A DNA stretch of 64,000 bases, taken from contig URZM01000001.1 of NCBI GenBank assembly GCA_900552315.1, positions 1 through 64,000 on the forward strand, read 5' to 3'. This document shows, piece by piece, positions 1 to 8,217 of the stretch. The notes beneath the pieces are model-generated. The model did no database searches and had not been told where the DNA came from. It was given only the letters and a program-made list of their open reading frames with translations. A program made the translations under genes and the position numbers. This DNA is from an uncultured Bacteroidales bacterium. GTDB taxonomy: Bacteria; Bacteroidota; Bacteroidia; Bacteroidales; Muribaculaceae. Every line of letters begins with the position of its first letter. The stretch's first letter is position 1.

Positions 1-1
1 A

Positions 2-787
2 GCGGGCGTGTTCGACTATCCCGGCGACGCCGAGATCACTTATATAGTGAAGGCCAACTTGGAGCAGTACTGCGCGACTTATGGCCGAGAGATGAAGGAG
101 ATCGTGGATGGAGTGACCTTCCGCGGCAATCTGAGCACCATAGAGTCCGGCCTGGAGCCTGATCGCCCGTACTACATCTATGTGTATGCCATGGACGAGG
201 AGGGCAATGCCGCCGGAATGGTGTCCAAGCTTAAATTCGTCACAGGCTCGGATGTAGTCTCTGATGCCGACGTGTCGTTGTCCTACTGTTATTTCAACGG
301 CGACGAGCTGGCCGAGGCTTATCCTGACCGCTTCGAGAACGCCAAGGGCGGTGTGCTCATGCACTCTGTGTTCACACCCAACGAGGAAGCGGCCATATAT
401 TACTGGGCCCTGAGCTCCGGTGACCTCTCGGACACGAGCGTTTATCCTGACGAGACCACCAAGATGGCTGCCCAGATGTATGGCTTCACCAACACTCCGA
501 GCAAGGATCTGCTGGTCCGTTACGGCAAGGCCACGTTCATTTATTTCGCCAGCAATGAGTATGGCCTTGACGGCAAGCTGCACCGCCTGGTGGTAGACGT
601 GACCCCCGAGGGTTGTTCTCCTGTAGAGGCTTTCTCTGAGATTGACGGAGAGAACTCCAAGGCAGTCGCTCCCGGAAAGCTGAAGATAAAGAAGACGAAA
701 CCTATGACTCAGGAGGGCCGCATACGCGCGCGTCTGGGCAAGCTCAACGCCGTGCCTGCGCCCATGCGTGAGCTTGACCTGTTCTGA
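2..787 (+). CDS. secreted surface protein, C-terminal part (5' end outside window)
   Basis: The reading frame is open to the left edge, so this is the C-terminal part (about 260 residues) of a longer protein; the GTG at 8 is not a credible start. Residues from about 40 to 85 have an extracellular, fibronectin-III-like look, with a Tyr-rich strand ending in KLKFVT. The rest is acidic and aromatic, and the tail is basic (KLKIKKTK, then RIRARLGKL). No catalytic motif is visible. It lies just upstream of another secreted protein and is followed by a hairpin terminator, so the two are probably separate transcripts. A Bacteroidales surface lipoprotein or adhesin-like role is inference only. Confidence 0.7.
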   Translation, partial: AGVFDYPGDAEITYIVKANLEQYCATYGREMKEIVDGVTFRGNLSTIESGLEPDRPYYIYVYAMDEEGNAAGMVSKLKFVTGSDVVSDADVSLSYCYFNGDELAEAYPDRFENAKGGVLMHSVFTPNEEAAIYYWALSSGDLSDTSVYPDETTKMAAQMYGFTNTPSKDLLVRYGKATFIYFASNEYGLDGKLHRLVVDVTPEGCSPVEAFSEIDGENSKAVAPGKLKIKKTKPMTQEGRIRARLGKLNAVPAPMRELDLF

Positions 788-818
788 CACAAGGTCTGAC
801 AAACTCATTATTTACCGG

Positions 819-853
819 CATCCCGCTCCCGCCTTCATAGCTGGGGCGGGATG
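819..853 (+). terminator. intrinsic terminator after the partial surface protein
   Basis: An 11-bp stem (CATCCCGCTCC pairing with GGGGCGGGATG, one G-T pair) with a 13-nt loop starts about 30 bp after the stop codon. It is followed by the T-rich stretch TCCGTTTATCTTATTTG. Confidence 0.65.
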
Positions 854-883
854 TCCGTTTATCTTATTTGAAAAATATTGTAT

Positions 884-2515
884 ATGAGACGAATATTTAT
901 AACTGCCGTTATGTTTTCCGCTATGGCGGGATGCTGGGCCCAGAGCCTGAAGGTGGTCACCCGCAGCGGAGAGACCAAGGGTTTCAATCTGGTTGACGTG
1001 GAACGTATGGAGTTCCGGTCCACCCCGCTCCCGGACCCGGACCCGGCACCAGTGACCATAGGTTTTATGGACAAGATGACGGAGATAACGCCGGAGGAGG
1101 GACTCATAGACCCCGACTTCAGCGAGAAGGGGTTGGGACGCATATCCATTGCCATGGACGGGACTTACATGGTGAACACCAAGGCAGCGAAACGTATAGT
1201 GCTGGCGACCCCTTCCGACACGGTGTTCAGCCGCAAGGCCGACGATTCGGGGATGTACCTTTATCGTGACATGATGAGCGGAAAGACGGAGTTCTCCTAT
1301 GTGGTAGACCCGGACGGGTTCCGCACCCCCGGGGTATATCATCTCTATATTCCGGAGGGGACCTATACCGACACAAAGGGGAACCCCCTCGGGGCTACCA
1401 CCAAAGTCTATATAATAAGCGACCCGGCGCCTGCGCAGCGTATAGCCACCGTTCCTGCGCAAGGACGGGTGGAGAGCCTGGAGAGCGTCAGCTTCACCTT
1501 CGACTCGTATCCCCTGGTGCAGGCGGCCGACTCTCCCCGGGCATATCTCTACAAAGACGGGGTCTCGATGCCGGATGCCGTGCTTGCCCTGACGGTCGAG
1601 AAAGACGGGGTCGTGGCCGTGAGCGTGGACCCGGCCGTCACAGCAGGCGGCCTGTACCGCATCTCCATTCCAGAGGGGGCCTTCGCCCTCCGCTTGGAGG
1701 AAGGGGGCAAACCCTATGCCAGCGCTGAGGTGAACATGTATTTCGAGATTGAAGGCGGCGTCCTTCCATCGCCCCGACTGGGAGATTTCTATTACAGCGA
1801 CGGAAGCTGGAGCCCGTATCCTGTGGACAAGGGGGACGTCAAGCCTGTAGGAGTGCTGTTCTATGTGGGCGAGGGCACGCGCTATGGAGACAGCGCCTCG
1901 CGCTATACGCTCAAAGGCACAGAGCAGCCCATGGAGGAGTTCCACGGATACGTGGTGGCCTTGCAAGACGCCACCTGGCATGACGGCGAACACCATGCGG
2001 CGGCATGGAGCTTCTGGGACGGCGCAGACGTGGGATGTCACTGCTCGGAGGACGTTACCGACTTTTCAGGCTACAGCAACACTCGCGCCATATGTGACCG
2101 AGCCGAGCGCGATTTCGGCGGCCTTTCAGGCGATGACTCCAATTTCCCTGCGACCTGGTATGCCGTCTCGCGTTTCGACGAGGTGATGCCTTCCCCCGCT
2201 TCCAGCTCAGGCTGGTTCCTCCCCTCGGCCGGGCAGATGGCATATATCTATGAGAACGTGTATTTCGACCCCAACAACGGAAACGCCGACGCGCGATATG
2301 TGGAGCGCTCCCTGGGGCAGACCGGGGAGTTCGGGGGTATGCCGATGTATGACCGAGGCTCCTCCTACTGGACGAGCACCGAGGAATACGACGCGTACGG
2401 CAAGTCATACCGCGCCAAGTATTTCAGCTTCGACTCCACGGCGATACGTCCCGGATTCGTTGGCTGGGCCAACAAGGGGGGCCATTTCAGGGTACGTCCG
2501 ATGCTGGCGTTCTGA
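884..2515 (+). CDS. secreted protein with C-terminal DUF1566/FISUMP-like domain
   Basis: The protein has 543 residues. The ATG at 884 is chosen over an upstream TTG because it gives a clean signal peptide ending in a WAQ cleavage-type site. Residues about 20-50 carry the short LVDVERMEF segment typical of Bacteroidales secreted proteins, then a proline/aspartate-rich linker. Residues 60-280 contain two similar beta-rich modules, each ending in a Y-x-I-P-E-G-x-F/Y turn (YHLYIPEGTY, YRISIPEGAF). The last 250 residues resemble the DUF1566/Fibrobacter major-paralogue fold: GWFLPSAGQMAYIYEN, then YWTSTEE and a final FRVRPMLAF. That fold is C-type-lectin-like and found on cell surfaces. The ligand is unknown. 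Confidence 0.75.
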   Translation: MRRIFITAVMFSAMAGCWAQSLKVVTRSGETKGFNLVDVERMEFRSTPLPDPDPAPVTIGFMDKMTEITPEEGLIDPDFSEKGLGRISIAMDGTYMVNTKAAKRIVLATPSDTVFSRKADDSGMYLYRDMMSGKTEFSYVVDPDGFRTPGVYHLYIPEGTYTDTKGNPLGATTKVYIISDPAPAQRIATVPAQGRVESLESVSFTFDSYPLVQAADSPRAYLYKDGVSMPDAVLALTVEKDGVVAVSVDPAVTAGGLYRISIPEGAFALRLEEGGKPYASAEVNMYFEIEGGVLPSPRLGDFYYSDGSWSPYPVDKGDVKPVGVLFYVGEGTRYGDSASRYTLKGTEQPMEEFHGYVVALQDATWHDGEHHAAAWSFWDGADVGCHCSEDVTDFSGYSNTRAICDRAERDFGGLSGDDSNFPATWYAVSRFDEVMPSPASSSGWFLPSAGQMAYIYENVYFDPNNGNADARYVERSLGQTGEFGGMPMYDRGSSYWTSTEEYDAYGKSYRAKYFSFDSTAIRPGFVGWANKGGHFRVRPMLAF

Positions 2516-2554
2516 CACCTCGCGGCGCCGCTTTCGGCGCAATGCCGAGCTCCG

Positions 2555-2589
2555 GCCGGGGTCGTTTCGCTTTGTGAAACGGCCCCGGC
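2555..2589 (+). terminator. intrinsic terminator-like hairpin
   Basis: A 14-bp stem (GCCGGGGTCGTTTC with GAAACGGCCCCGGC, one G-T pair) and 7-nt loop sit about 40 bp after the stop codon at 2515. The T tract that follows is weak (ACGGTTTTG). Confidence 0.55.
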
Positions 2590-2643
2590 ACGGTTTTGCT
2601 CAAAAGCGAGGGGGCGCGACAAGGGGGCGGGTTTGACGCGCGT

Positions 2644-2675
2644 TTTGGCTGTGTGCGAGTTTTTTATTAATTTTG
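2644..2675 (+). promoter_or_regulatory. Bacteroidota promoter for pdxA
   Basis: The -33 element TTTG (2644-2647) is followed after 20 bp by TAATTTTG (2668-2675), a match to TAnnTTTG. The start codon of pdxA is 44 bp further on. Confidence 0.65.
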
Positions 2676-2719
2676 GGGCTGCAAATTGTTTTGCAGGCAA
2701 CATTTTCATCAAGACAGTT

Positions 2720-3850
2720 ATGAGCAACCAGCGCAGCATCAGGGTCGGTATCACGCATGGCGATGTCAACGGCATCGGGTATGAGGTGATCATGAAGGCA
2801 TTGGCAGACGAGATGATGACAGAGTTATGCACTCCGGTGATTTTCGGGCATCAGCCCGCGCTGATGCACTACCGCAAGTCATGCGCCATAGACCCGGCGT
2901 TCCGTTACACCAAGGTGGGCAGTGCCGCCGAGGCCAGGGAGGGGGAGGTGAACCTGGTGGAGATAGCCCCCGGGCAGGAGATCCCTTTGGAGCCTGGCAA
3001 GGCTACCCCGGAGTCCGGGCGTATCGCCCTGGAGTCGCTTGAGGCGGCGGTGCAGGCAGTGCGTGACCGCCAGGTGGACGTACTGGTGACCGCCCCTATA
3101 TGCAAGGAGGCCATGAAGATGGCCGGTTTCCCTTTCCCGGGGCATACGGAGTATCTGGCGGACCGTCTTGGGGAGGGAGCTTCCCCACTGATGATCATGA
3201 TGCGCGACACGCCGCCCTTGCGCGTGGCGCTGCTTACCACCCATCTGCCCGTGAGCGAGGTGCCGGGAGCGGTCAACGCAGAGTCGGTGACGGAGTGTCT
3301 GCGTACCTTGCACAACACCTTGCGCAAGGATTTCGCCATAGAGAGGCCGAAGATAGCCGTCCTCTCGCTCAATCCCCATGCCGGTGACGGAGGCGTCATA
3401 GGCACCGAGGACAAAGATGTGATAGCCCCGGCCATAGAGCAGGCCTACCAACGGCGCATCCTCGCTTTCGGCCCATACGCCGCCGACGGCTTTTTCGGGT
3501 CCGGAAAGCATGAGCGGTTCGACGCCGTGCTGGCCATGTACCATGACCAGGGTCTTATCCCGTTCAAGCTCCTGGCCATGGAGCATGGAGTGAATTTCAC
3601 AGCCGGGCTGCCGGTGGTTCGCACCTCGCCCGACCACGGCACCGGGTATGACATAGCCGGCAAGGGGGAGGCCGACGCCACGTCCATGCGTGAGGCCATA
3701 TACGCCGCCATAGACTTGCACCGCCGCCGCTGGACCTATATACGCTCTCGCTCCAATCCGCTGAAGAAGCAGTATGTGGACCGCAGTGGAGACAAGGAGG
3801 TGCTGGACCTCACGAAGGATGACAACACTCCGGACGAAATCTTATTGTAG
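2720..3850 (+). CDS. pdxA: 4-hydroxythreonine-4-phosphate dehydrogenase
   Basis: PdxA oxidises 4-phosphohydroxy-threonine in the cytoplasmic deoxyxylulose-5-phosphate-dependent pathway to pyridoxal phosphate; the product is then condensed by PdxJ, encoded near 38 kb here. The protein is 376 residues, slightly longer than the usual 330. The three metal-binding histidines of the family are visible in GHTEYL (His142), NPHAG (His220) and YHDQGL (His275). The ATG at 2720 is chosen because the family-typical IRVGITHGDVNGIGYEV follows directly and a promoter lies just upstream; the longer open frame from 2633 runs through that promoter. The next gene starts 30 bp downstream in the same direction, so pdxA may head the inositol-lipid operon. 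Confidence 0.95.
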   Translation: MSNQRSIRVGITHGDVNGIGYEVIMKALADEMMTELCTPVIFGHQPALMHYRKSCAIDPAFRYTKVGSAAEAREGEVNLVEIAPGQEIPLEPGKATPESGRIALESLEAAVQAVRDRQVDVLVTAPICKEAMKMAGFPFPGHTEYLADRLGEGASPLMIMMRDTPPLRVALLTTHLPVSEVPGAVNAESVTECLRTLHNTLRKDFAIERPKIAVLSLNPHAGDGGVIGTEDKDVIAPAIEQAYQRRILAFGPYAADGFFGSGKHERFDAVLAMYHDQGLIPFKLLAMEHGVNFTAGLPVVRTSPDHGTGYDIAGKGEADATSMREAIYAAIDLHRRRWTYIRSRSNPLKKQYVDRSGDKEVLDLTKDDNTPDEILL

Positions 3851-3880
3851 GACAACGATATAATACCCCTATACACGGAG

Positions 3881-4630
3881 ATGCATTACGGCATAATAGC
3901 GGCAGGCGACGGCAGCAGGCTCGTACAGGAGGGCGTGGAGAGACCCAAACCCTTGGTGGAGCTGTGCGGCAAGCCCATGATAGGGCGCCTGATAGACATA
4001 TTCATGGATTGCGGAGCGGAGAGCGTCTCTGTCATAGTCAACGAGCGGATGAGTCAGGTGCGAGACTACCTGGAACACAGGGCGGCCCTCAGCCCGGCGC
4101 CATTGCGCGTGGTGGTGAAGAGCACCCCCAGCTCCATGCACTCGTTCCGGGAGCTGGCGCGGGTCATGGGACGTGACGGCAGGTTCGTCCTGACCACCGT
4201 CGACACCATATTCCGTCCGGACGAGTTCGCTGCATACGTGCGCGAGTTCAGCGAGGCTCCCTCCGAGGTGGACGCTCTGATGGCGGTGACCGGATATGTG
4301 GACGACGAGAAACCGCTCTACGTCTGCACTGACGCGCGGATGCACGTGAGCGCCTTCCTGGACGAGGCCCCGGACGGCCCCTTCTATGTGTCGGGCGGCA
4401 TTTACGGGCTTGACTCCAAGGCGTTCGATGTCCTGGAGCGGTGCGTGGAGCGCGGCGTGAGCCGTATGCGCAATTTCCAGAGGGCGCTGCTCGAGGAGGG
4501 CCTGGACGTGCGTGCGCGCCTGTTCGACAAGATTATAGATGTGGATCATGCCGACGACATAGCGAAGGCCCGGGCCTTCGTGTGTGATGGAGGCAAAAAT
4601 GACAACCCGCAGCAGATATGTCAGAGATAA
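3881..4630 (+). CDS. sugar/inositol-phosphate nucleotidyltransferase
   Basis: The 249-residue protein has the NTP-transferase fold. The N-terminal signature IIAAGDGSRL with ERPKPLVEL is the nucleotide-binding loop and conserved Lys. VDTIFRPDEF near residue 107 matches the metal-binding Asp region. The closest functional analogues by motif are inositol-1-phosphate cytidylyltransferase and related sugar-phosphate enzymes. Position at the front of a cluster with two CDP-alcohol phosphatidyltransferases and an inositol-phosphate synthase suggests it makes CDP-inositol or a related activated head group; this is inference from context. The stop codon overlaps the next gene by 13 bp, which indicates translational coupling. 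Confidence 0.8.
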   Translation: MHYGIIAAGDGSRLVQEGVERPKPLVELCGKPMIGRLIDIFMDCGAESVSVIVNERMSQVRDYLEHRAALSPAPLRVVVKSTPSSMHSFRELARVMGRDGRFVLTTVDTIFRPDEFAAYVREFSEAPSEVDALMAVTGYVDDEKPLYVCTDARMHVSAFLDEAPDGPFYVSGGIYGLDSKAFDVLERCVERGVSRMRNFQRALLEEGLDVRARLFDKIIDVDHADDIAKARAFVCDGGKNDNPQQICQR

Positions 4631-5484
4631 AGATTGCGGGCGTGATGCGCGCAGGCGCGTATTCGCCCAACCACATAGGCAACGACGCCAACATATTCAA
4701 TGCCACGGCAGAGCAGCTGAGACGCAGGGGGTATGTGGTGAACATATACAGCGAGGAGCAGTTCAGGCGCGGCATCATGGGTGAGCCGGTGATTCTGAAC
4801 ATGTGCAGGGAGGCATCCTCCATCGGCCTGCTTCAGAAATATGAGGACGAGGGCAAACTCGTGATCAATTCCGGCTATGGCATAGAGAACTGCACGCGCG
4901 AGCGCATGACCCGATTGCTTATGAGCCACGGGATACCGTACCCCGAGAGCCTGATAGTCAACACCAACGAGGCTGTGATTTCGGAACTGAAGAGGGCCGG
5001 CATGGACGCCTGCTGGGTCAAGCGCGGTGATTTCCACGCCATGCACAAGGAGGACGTGAGCTACTGTCGCCATCCGCAGGAGGCGCAGGACGTGCTGCAG
5101 GAGTATTTCTACCGTGGCATAAACCGTGCCGTGATAAACAGGCACCTGAAAGGCGACCTGGTGAAGTTCTACGGCATAGCGGGCACAGACTTCTTCTACA
5201 GCTTCTATCCGTTCTTCGGTCATAACGAGAAGTTCGGCCTGGACGCCGTGAACGGGCAGCCCCACGGGGTGCCCTACGACGAGCAGGCGCTCCGCGACAC
5301 GTGCGAGAAGGCGGCTGAGCTGCTCGACGTGGTGGTGTATGGAGGCGACTGCATCATAGACAAGGACGGCTCGTTTTCCATAATAGATTTCAATGACTGG
5401 CCTTCCTTCGCCCCCTGCCGCAAGGAGGCGAGCGTGCGGATAGCCCGGTGTGTCATAAGCCGCATCAAGGCGTTTTTCAAATAA
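4618..5484 (+). CDS. ATP-grasp family ligase of the inositol-lipid cluster
   Basis: A soluble protein of 288 residues. The sequence runs through an N-terminal pre-ATP-grasp region, then MTRLLMSHGIPYPESLIV at about 95-112, a strand WVKRGDFHAM that supplies the ATP-binding Lys, and VVYGGDCIIDKDGSFSIIDFNDWPSF near the C-terminus, whose acidic and Asn residues fit the Mg-ATP site of the ATP-grasp fold. Such enzymes join a carboxylate to an amine, thiol or other nucleophile through an acyl-phosphate. A lipid-cluster substrate is not known; an amino-acid or acyl decoration of the head group is possible. Overlap with the preceding gene and 8 bp to the next ties it to the operon. Confidence 0.75.
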   Translation: MSEIKIAGVMRAGAYSPNHIGNDANIFNATAEQLRRRGYVVNIYSEEQFRRGIMGEPVILNMCREASSIGLLQKYEDEGKLVINSGYGIENCTRERMTRLLMSHGIPYPESLIVNTNEAVISELKRAGMDACWVKRGDFHAMHKEDVSYCRHPQEAQDVLQEYFYRGINRAVINRHLKGDLVKFYGIAGTDFFYSFYPFFGHNEKFGLDAVNGQPHGVPYDEQALRDTCEKAAELLDVVVYGGDCIIDKDGSFSIIDFNDWPSFAPCRKEASVRIARCVISRIKAFFK

Positions 5485-5492
5485 GTTTGCCG

Positions 5493-6005
5493 ATGAAATC
5501 ACGAAGACCGATACCTATAACTGACGAAAAGTTCCCGCTGCTCCCTAAGCTGATAGCCACCTCCTGCCTGGTGGGCTACCTGCCTTGGATGCCGGGCACC
5601 TGGGGCGCGCTCCTGGCAGTGCTGCTGTGGCTCCCCTTGTATCTGTGGACCCCTCTGGCCGTATGCCTCTCCGTGACCCTGCTTGCCACCCTGGCGCTCA
5701 CGGTGGCGGGCACCTGGGCCAGCACCGTCTCCGAGAGGTACTGGGGCAAGGACCCCGTGGCGGCATGCGCCGACGAGACTGTGGGGCAGTGGATAGCAAT
5801 GCTCCCCCTCTGCGGAGGCCCCGGAGTGTCGCCATGGTGGCTCATAGCCGTCAGCTTCGTGCTGTTCCGCGCTTTCGACATAGTCAAGCCCTTCGGCATA
5901 CGCAAGCTCGAGAAGCTCCCCGGCGGCTACGGCATGATGGCCGACGACATAGCGGCAGGGCTGCTCGCCGCTCTCATAACCTTCGGAATAAACCTGGCGC
6001 TGTGA
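5493..6005 (+). CDS. phosphatidylglycerophosphatase A-like membrane phosphatase
   Basis: This 170-residue membrane protein has the PgpA signatures: LPWMPGTWGALLAV (residues about 30-43), DPVAACADETVGQWIAML, and FRAFDIVKPFGIRKLEKLPG followed by MMADDIAAGLLAAL. Three to four hydrophobic segments are visible. PgpA removes phosphate from phosphatidylglycerophosphate; in an inositol-lipid cluster the likely substrate is phosphatidylinositol phosphate, giving phosphatidylinositol (inference from the known Bacteroides pathway). The ATG at 5493 is chosen because the longer open frame starts inside the preceding gene. Its stop shares one base with the next start (TGATG). Confidence 0.88.
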   Translation: MKSRRPIPITDEKFPLLPKLIATSCLVGYLPWMPGTWGALLAVLLWLPLYLWTPLAVCLSVTLLATLALTVAGTWASTVSERYWGKDPVAACADETVGQWIAMLPLCGGPGVSPWWLIAVSFVLFRAFDIVKPFGIRKLEKLPGGYGMMADDIAAGLLAALITFGINLAL

Positions 6006-6535
6006 TGGGCAAGATAGGAAGCATAAAGACCAAAGTGCTCAAGAGCGACGCCGTGGGCTTCGAGTTCCTGCGCTCCATAGTCTCCTCGCAGGCCGCCTCC
6101 TGGATAGACATGCTCATGAGCTTCGCCTTTTTTGCGTGGCTCGGCATAGACCCTTGGCTCGCCACCCTGTGCGGGGCCTTCGCAGGCGGGGTCACGAACT
6201 GCGTCATAAACTACAAGTTCACTTTCCATGCCTCCGGGCTGCCCTGGAAAGCCGTGGCCGTAAAGTATTTCATGGTGTGGATGGGCAGCGTGGTGTTCAA
6301 CTCTGTGGGCACAGACGTGTTTTACCATCTGCTCATGGACTGGGAGTGGCTCCATAGCCGGGTCGACTCGCCGGACGCCATTTTCGCTGCGGTGCGTCTG
6401 CTCGTCTCCCTGGTGGTGTCCCTGGCCTGGAACTTTGTCATGCAGCGCAATTTCGTGTACCGCCCCTCGAGATTCGACCAGACCGCCATCGCCGTCATGA
6501 ACTTTTTCATAATCAAGTCTCCGTCCCAAAAATAA
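6005..6535 (+). CDS. GtrA-like family membrane protein
   Basis: The 176-residue protein has four predicted membrane segments and the GtrA pattern GGVTNCVINYKFTFH in the second pair, followed by VARLLVSL-type helices and NFVMQRNFVYR near the end. GtrA-like proteins are small four-helix membrane proteins linked to transfer of lipid-linked sugars across the inner membrane. In this cluster it could move or present an inositol- or polyprenyl-linked intermediate; that is inference. The ATG at 6005 overlaps the PgpA stop by one base, so the two are translationally coupled. Confidence 0.8.
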   Translation: MGKIGSIKTKVLKSDAVGFEFLRSIVSSQAASWIDMLMSFAFFAWLGIDPWLATLCGAFAGGVTNCVINYKFTFHASGLPWKAVAVKYFMVWMGSVVFNSVGTDVFYHLLMDWEWLHSRVDSPDAIFAAVRLLVSLVVSLAWNFVMQRNFVYRPSRFDQTAIAVMNFFIIKSPSQK

Positions 6536-6545
6536 ATTTTGCATA

Positions 6546-7268
6546 ATGATGAATATAAAACATAGGTCGAAAGAAAAGCGTGACGCCATGCAGCTCGGCA
6601 TCTACAAGATAATCAACCCCCTGGTCAAAGGCCTGATAAAGTGCGGGTTCACCCCCAACATGGTCACGACCATCGGATTCTTCGGCCAGATACTGGCCGC
6701 CGCAGTCATAATCTGGGCGGCATGTATAAGCCGCAACGGCGCGCATGTGAATTACTATATGGTGCTCCTCTCGAGCCTTCTTGTCATTGGCTTCTCCCTG
6801 TTCGACATGCTTGACGGGCAGGTGGCGCGCCTGGGCAACATGGCCACGCGCTTCGGGGCCATGTACGACTCTCTGCTGGACCGTTACTGCGAGTTCGCCA
6901 CGCTCGGGGGCATCTGCTTCTACCTGTTCAAGTGCAACCACCTCACCGGCGCGCTGCTCACTTTCCTGGCCCTTATGGGCTCAATCATGGTGAGCTACGT
7001 CAGGGCGCGCGCCGAGGGCCTGGGCATAGAGTGCAAGATGGGGTTCATGCAGCGCCCCGAAAGGGTCGTGCTCACCACCGTGGCCCTGTTCGCCACAGGC
7101 GTCACAGGCTGCATCGTGGGCAATGACTCCTCTTTCGACCCCAATTTCATACTTATTTTCGCCATGGGCTTCCTGGCCCTGTTCGCCAACATGACGGCCA
7201 TAGCGCGCATAAACCACTGCCGCAAGGCCATGGAGGAACGTGAGCGCCGGGAGAAAAACGCCGGATGA
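6546..7268 (+). CDS. CDP-alcohol phosphatidyltransferase (probable phosphatidylinositol-phosphate synthase)
   Basis: A 240-residue integral membrane enzyme. The complete family signature DX2DGX2ARX8GX3DX3D is present: Asp87, Asp90-Gly91, Ala94-Arg95, Gly104, Asp108 and Asp112 as catalytic base. About six membrane helices follow. The enzyme transfers a CMP-activated lipid to an alcohol acceptor. With an inositol-3-phosphate synthase, a PgpA-type phosphatase and an AUR1-like enzyme in the same cluster, the likely reaction is CDP-diacylglycerol plus inositol phosphate to phosphatidylinositol phosphate. A second ATG at 6549 is an equally possible start. The last four bases overlap the next gene (ATGA). 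Confidence 0.88.
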   Translation: MMNIKHRSKEKRDAMQLGIYKIINPLVKGLIKCGFTPNMVTTIGFFGQILAAAVIIWAACISRNGAHVNYYMVLLSSLLVIGFSLFDMLDGQVARLGNMATRFGAMYDSLLDRYCEFATLGGICFYLFKCNHLTGALLTFLALMGSIMVSYVRARAEGLGIECKMGFMQRPERVVLTTVALFATGVTGCIVGNDSSFDPNFILIFAMGFLALFANMTAIARINHCRKAMEERERREKNAG

Positions 7269-8212
7269 CCATGAGAAGAGGATGGACCGCGCCTCCTGTG
7301 CGCGAGGCTGTGATATGCGTGGGCGGACTGGCGCTGTGGCTCTTGGTCACGGCTCTGTTCATAGGTTTCCGCCCGGAACATATATTGCTGGCATTGCTGG
7401 TGGCAGGCCTGTTTTTCGTCACCCCCGGCTCCCGCAGGCTCGTGGTGGCGTTGCTGCCCTTCGTGGTCTTCGGCGTCAGTTACGACTGGATGAACCTCTG
7501 CCCCAACTACGAGGTGAACGCCGTAGACGTGCGTGGCATCTACGAGGCGGAAAAGGCGCTGTTCGGCATCGGCCCGCTCACCCCTAACGAGTTCTTCGCC
7601 ATCCATGACAGCGCCGTTATGGATTTCCTGGCCGGAATCTTCTACCTGTGCTGGGTGCCGCTGCCCATCTTCTACGGCCTATGGCTGCTGGCCACCGGCA
7701 ACAGGGGAGGCTATCTGCATTTCGCCCTGGTGTTCCTGCTGGTGAACCTCATCGGCTTCGCGCTCTACTATGTATACCCCGCCGCCCCCCCTTGGTACAT
7801 ACCGCTCCACGGCTTCGACGCCGTGCCGGGCACCCCGGGAGACGTGGCCGGTCTCGGCGCTTTCGACGCCATGACAGGCACCGGCATATTCCATGGGCTG
7901 TACGCGCGCAACGCCAACGTGTTCGCCGCCTTCCCCTCCCTCCACTCCGCATACACCCTGGTGGCGCTCATCTACGCCTTCCGCAACCGCAACTCCTTGG
8001 CCTGGAAGGCTGTGCTCGCCGTTGTGACCCTCGGCATCTGGTTCACTGCGGTATATACCTCGCACCACTATGTGATAGACGTGCTCGGAGGAATCATGTG
8101 CGCTTTCGCCGGCTATTTCTTCTTCGAGGCCCTGCTCATGCGCATCCCCGCTTTCAGGCGCTGGATCGGCAGGTATGAACATTACATCACCCCGCATCGG
8201 GACAACAAGTGA
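7265..8212 (+). CDS. AUR1-like PAP2 membrane enzyme, probable inositol phosphorylceramide synthase
   Basis: This 315-residue protein has at least six membrane helices and the three AUR1/PAP2 motifs: PAAPPWY (172-178), FPSLHSAY (223-230) and TSHHYVIDVLGG (265-276). His227, His268 and Asp272 match the His-His-Asp catalytic triad of fungal and Bacteroides inositol phosphorylceramide synthases, including the four-residue His-to-Asp spacing. The reaction would move inositol phosphate from phosphatidylinositol to ceramide. That the strain makes ceramide is assumed; no sphingolipid base gene is in the window. ATGA overlap upstream and a stop next to the following start place it firmly in the operon. 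Confidence 0.88.
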   Translation: MTMRRGWTAPPVREAVICVGGLALWLLVTALFIGFRPEHILLALLVAGLFFVTPGSRRLVVALLPFVVFGVSYDWMNLCPNYEVNAVDVRGIYEAEKALFGIGPLTPNEFFAIHDSAVMDFLAGIFYLCWVPLPIFYGLWLLATGNRGGYLHFALVFLLVNLIGFALYYVYPAAPPWYIPLHGFDAVPGTPGDVAGLGAFDAMTGTGIFHGLYARNANVFAAFPSLHSAYTLVALIYAFRNRNSLAWKAVLAVVTLGIWFTAVYTSHHYVIDVLGGIMCAFAGYFFFEALLMRIPAFRRWIGRYEHYITPHRDNK

Positions 8213-8217
8213 CCATC

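Noticed and set aside
812..2041. 409-codon minus-strand ORF
   Set aside because: It lies entirely opposite the secreted protein gene at 884. Its composition is a mirror of high-GC coding sequence, and no family motif is present.
2879..3721. 280-codon minus-strand ORF
   Set aside because: It is antisense to pdxA, whose metal-binding motifs and length are unambiguous.
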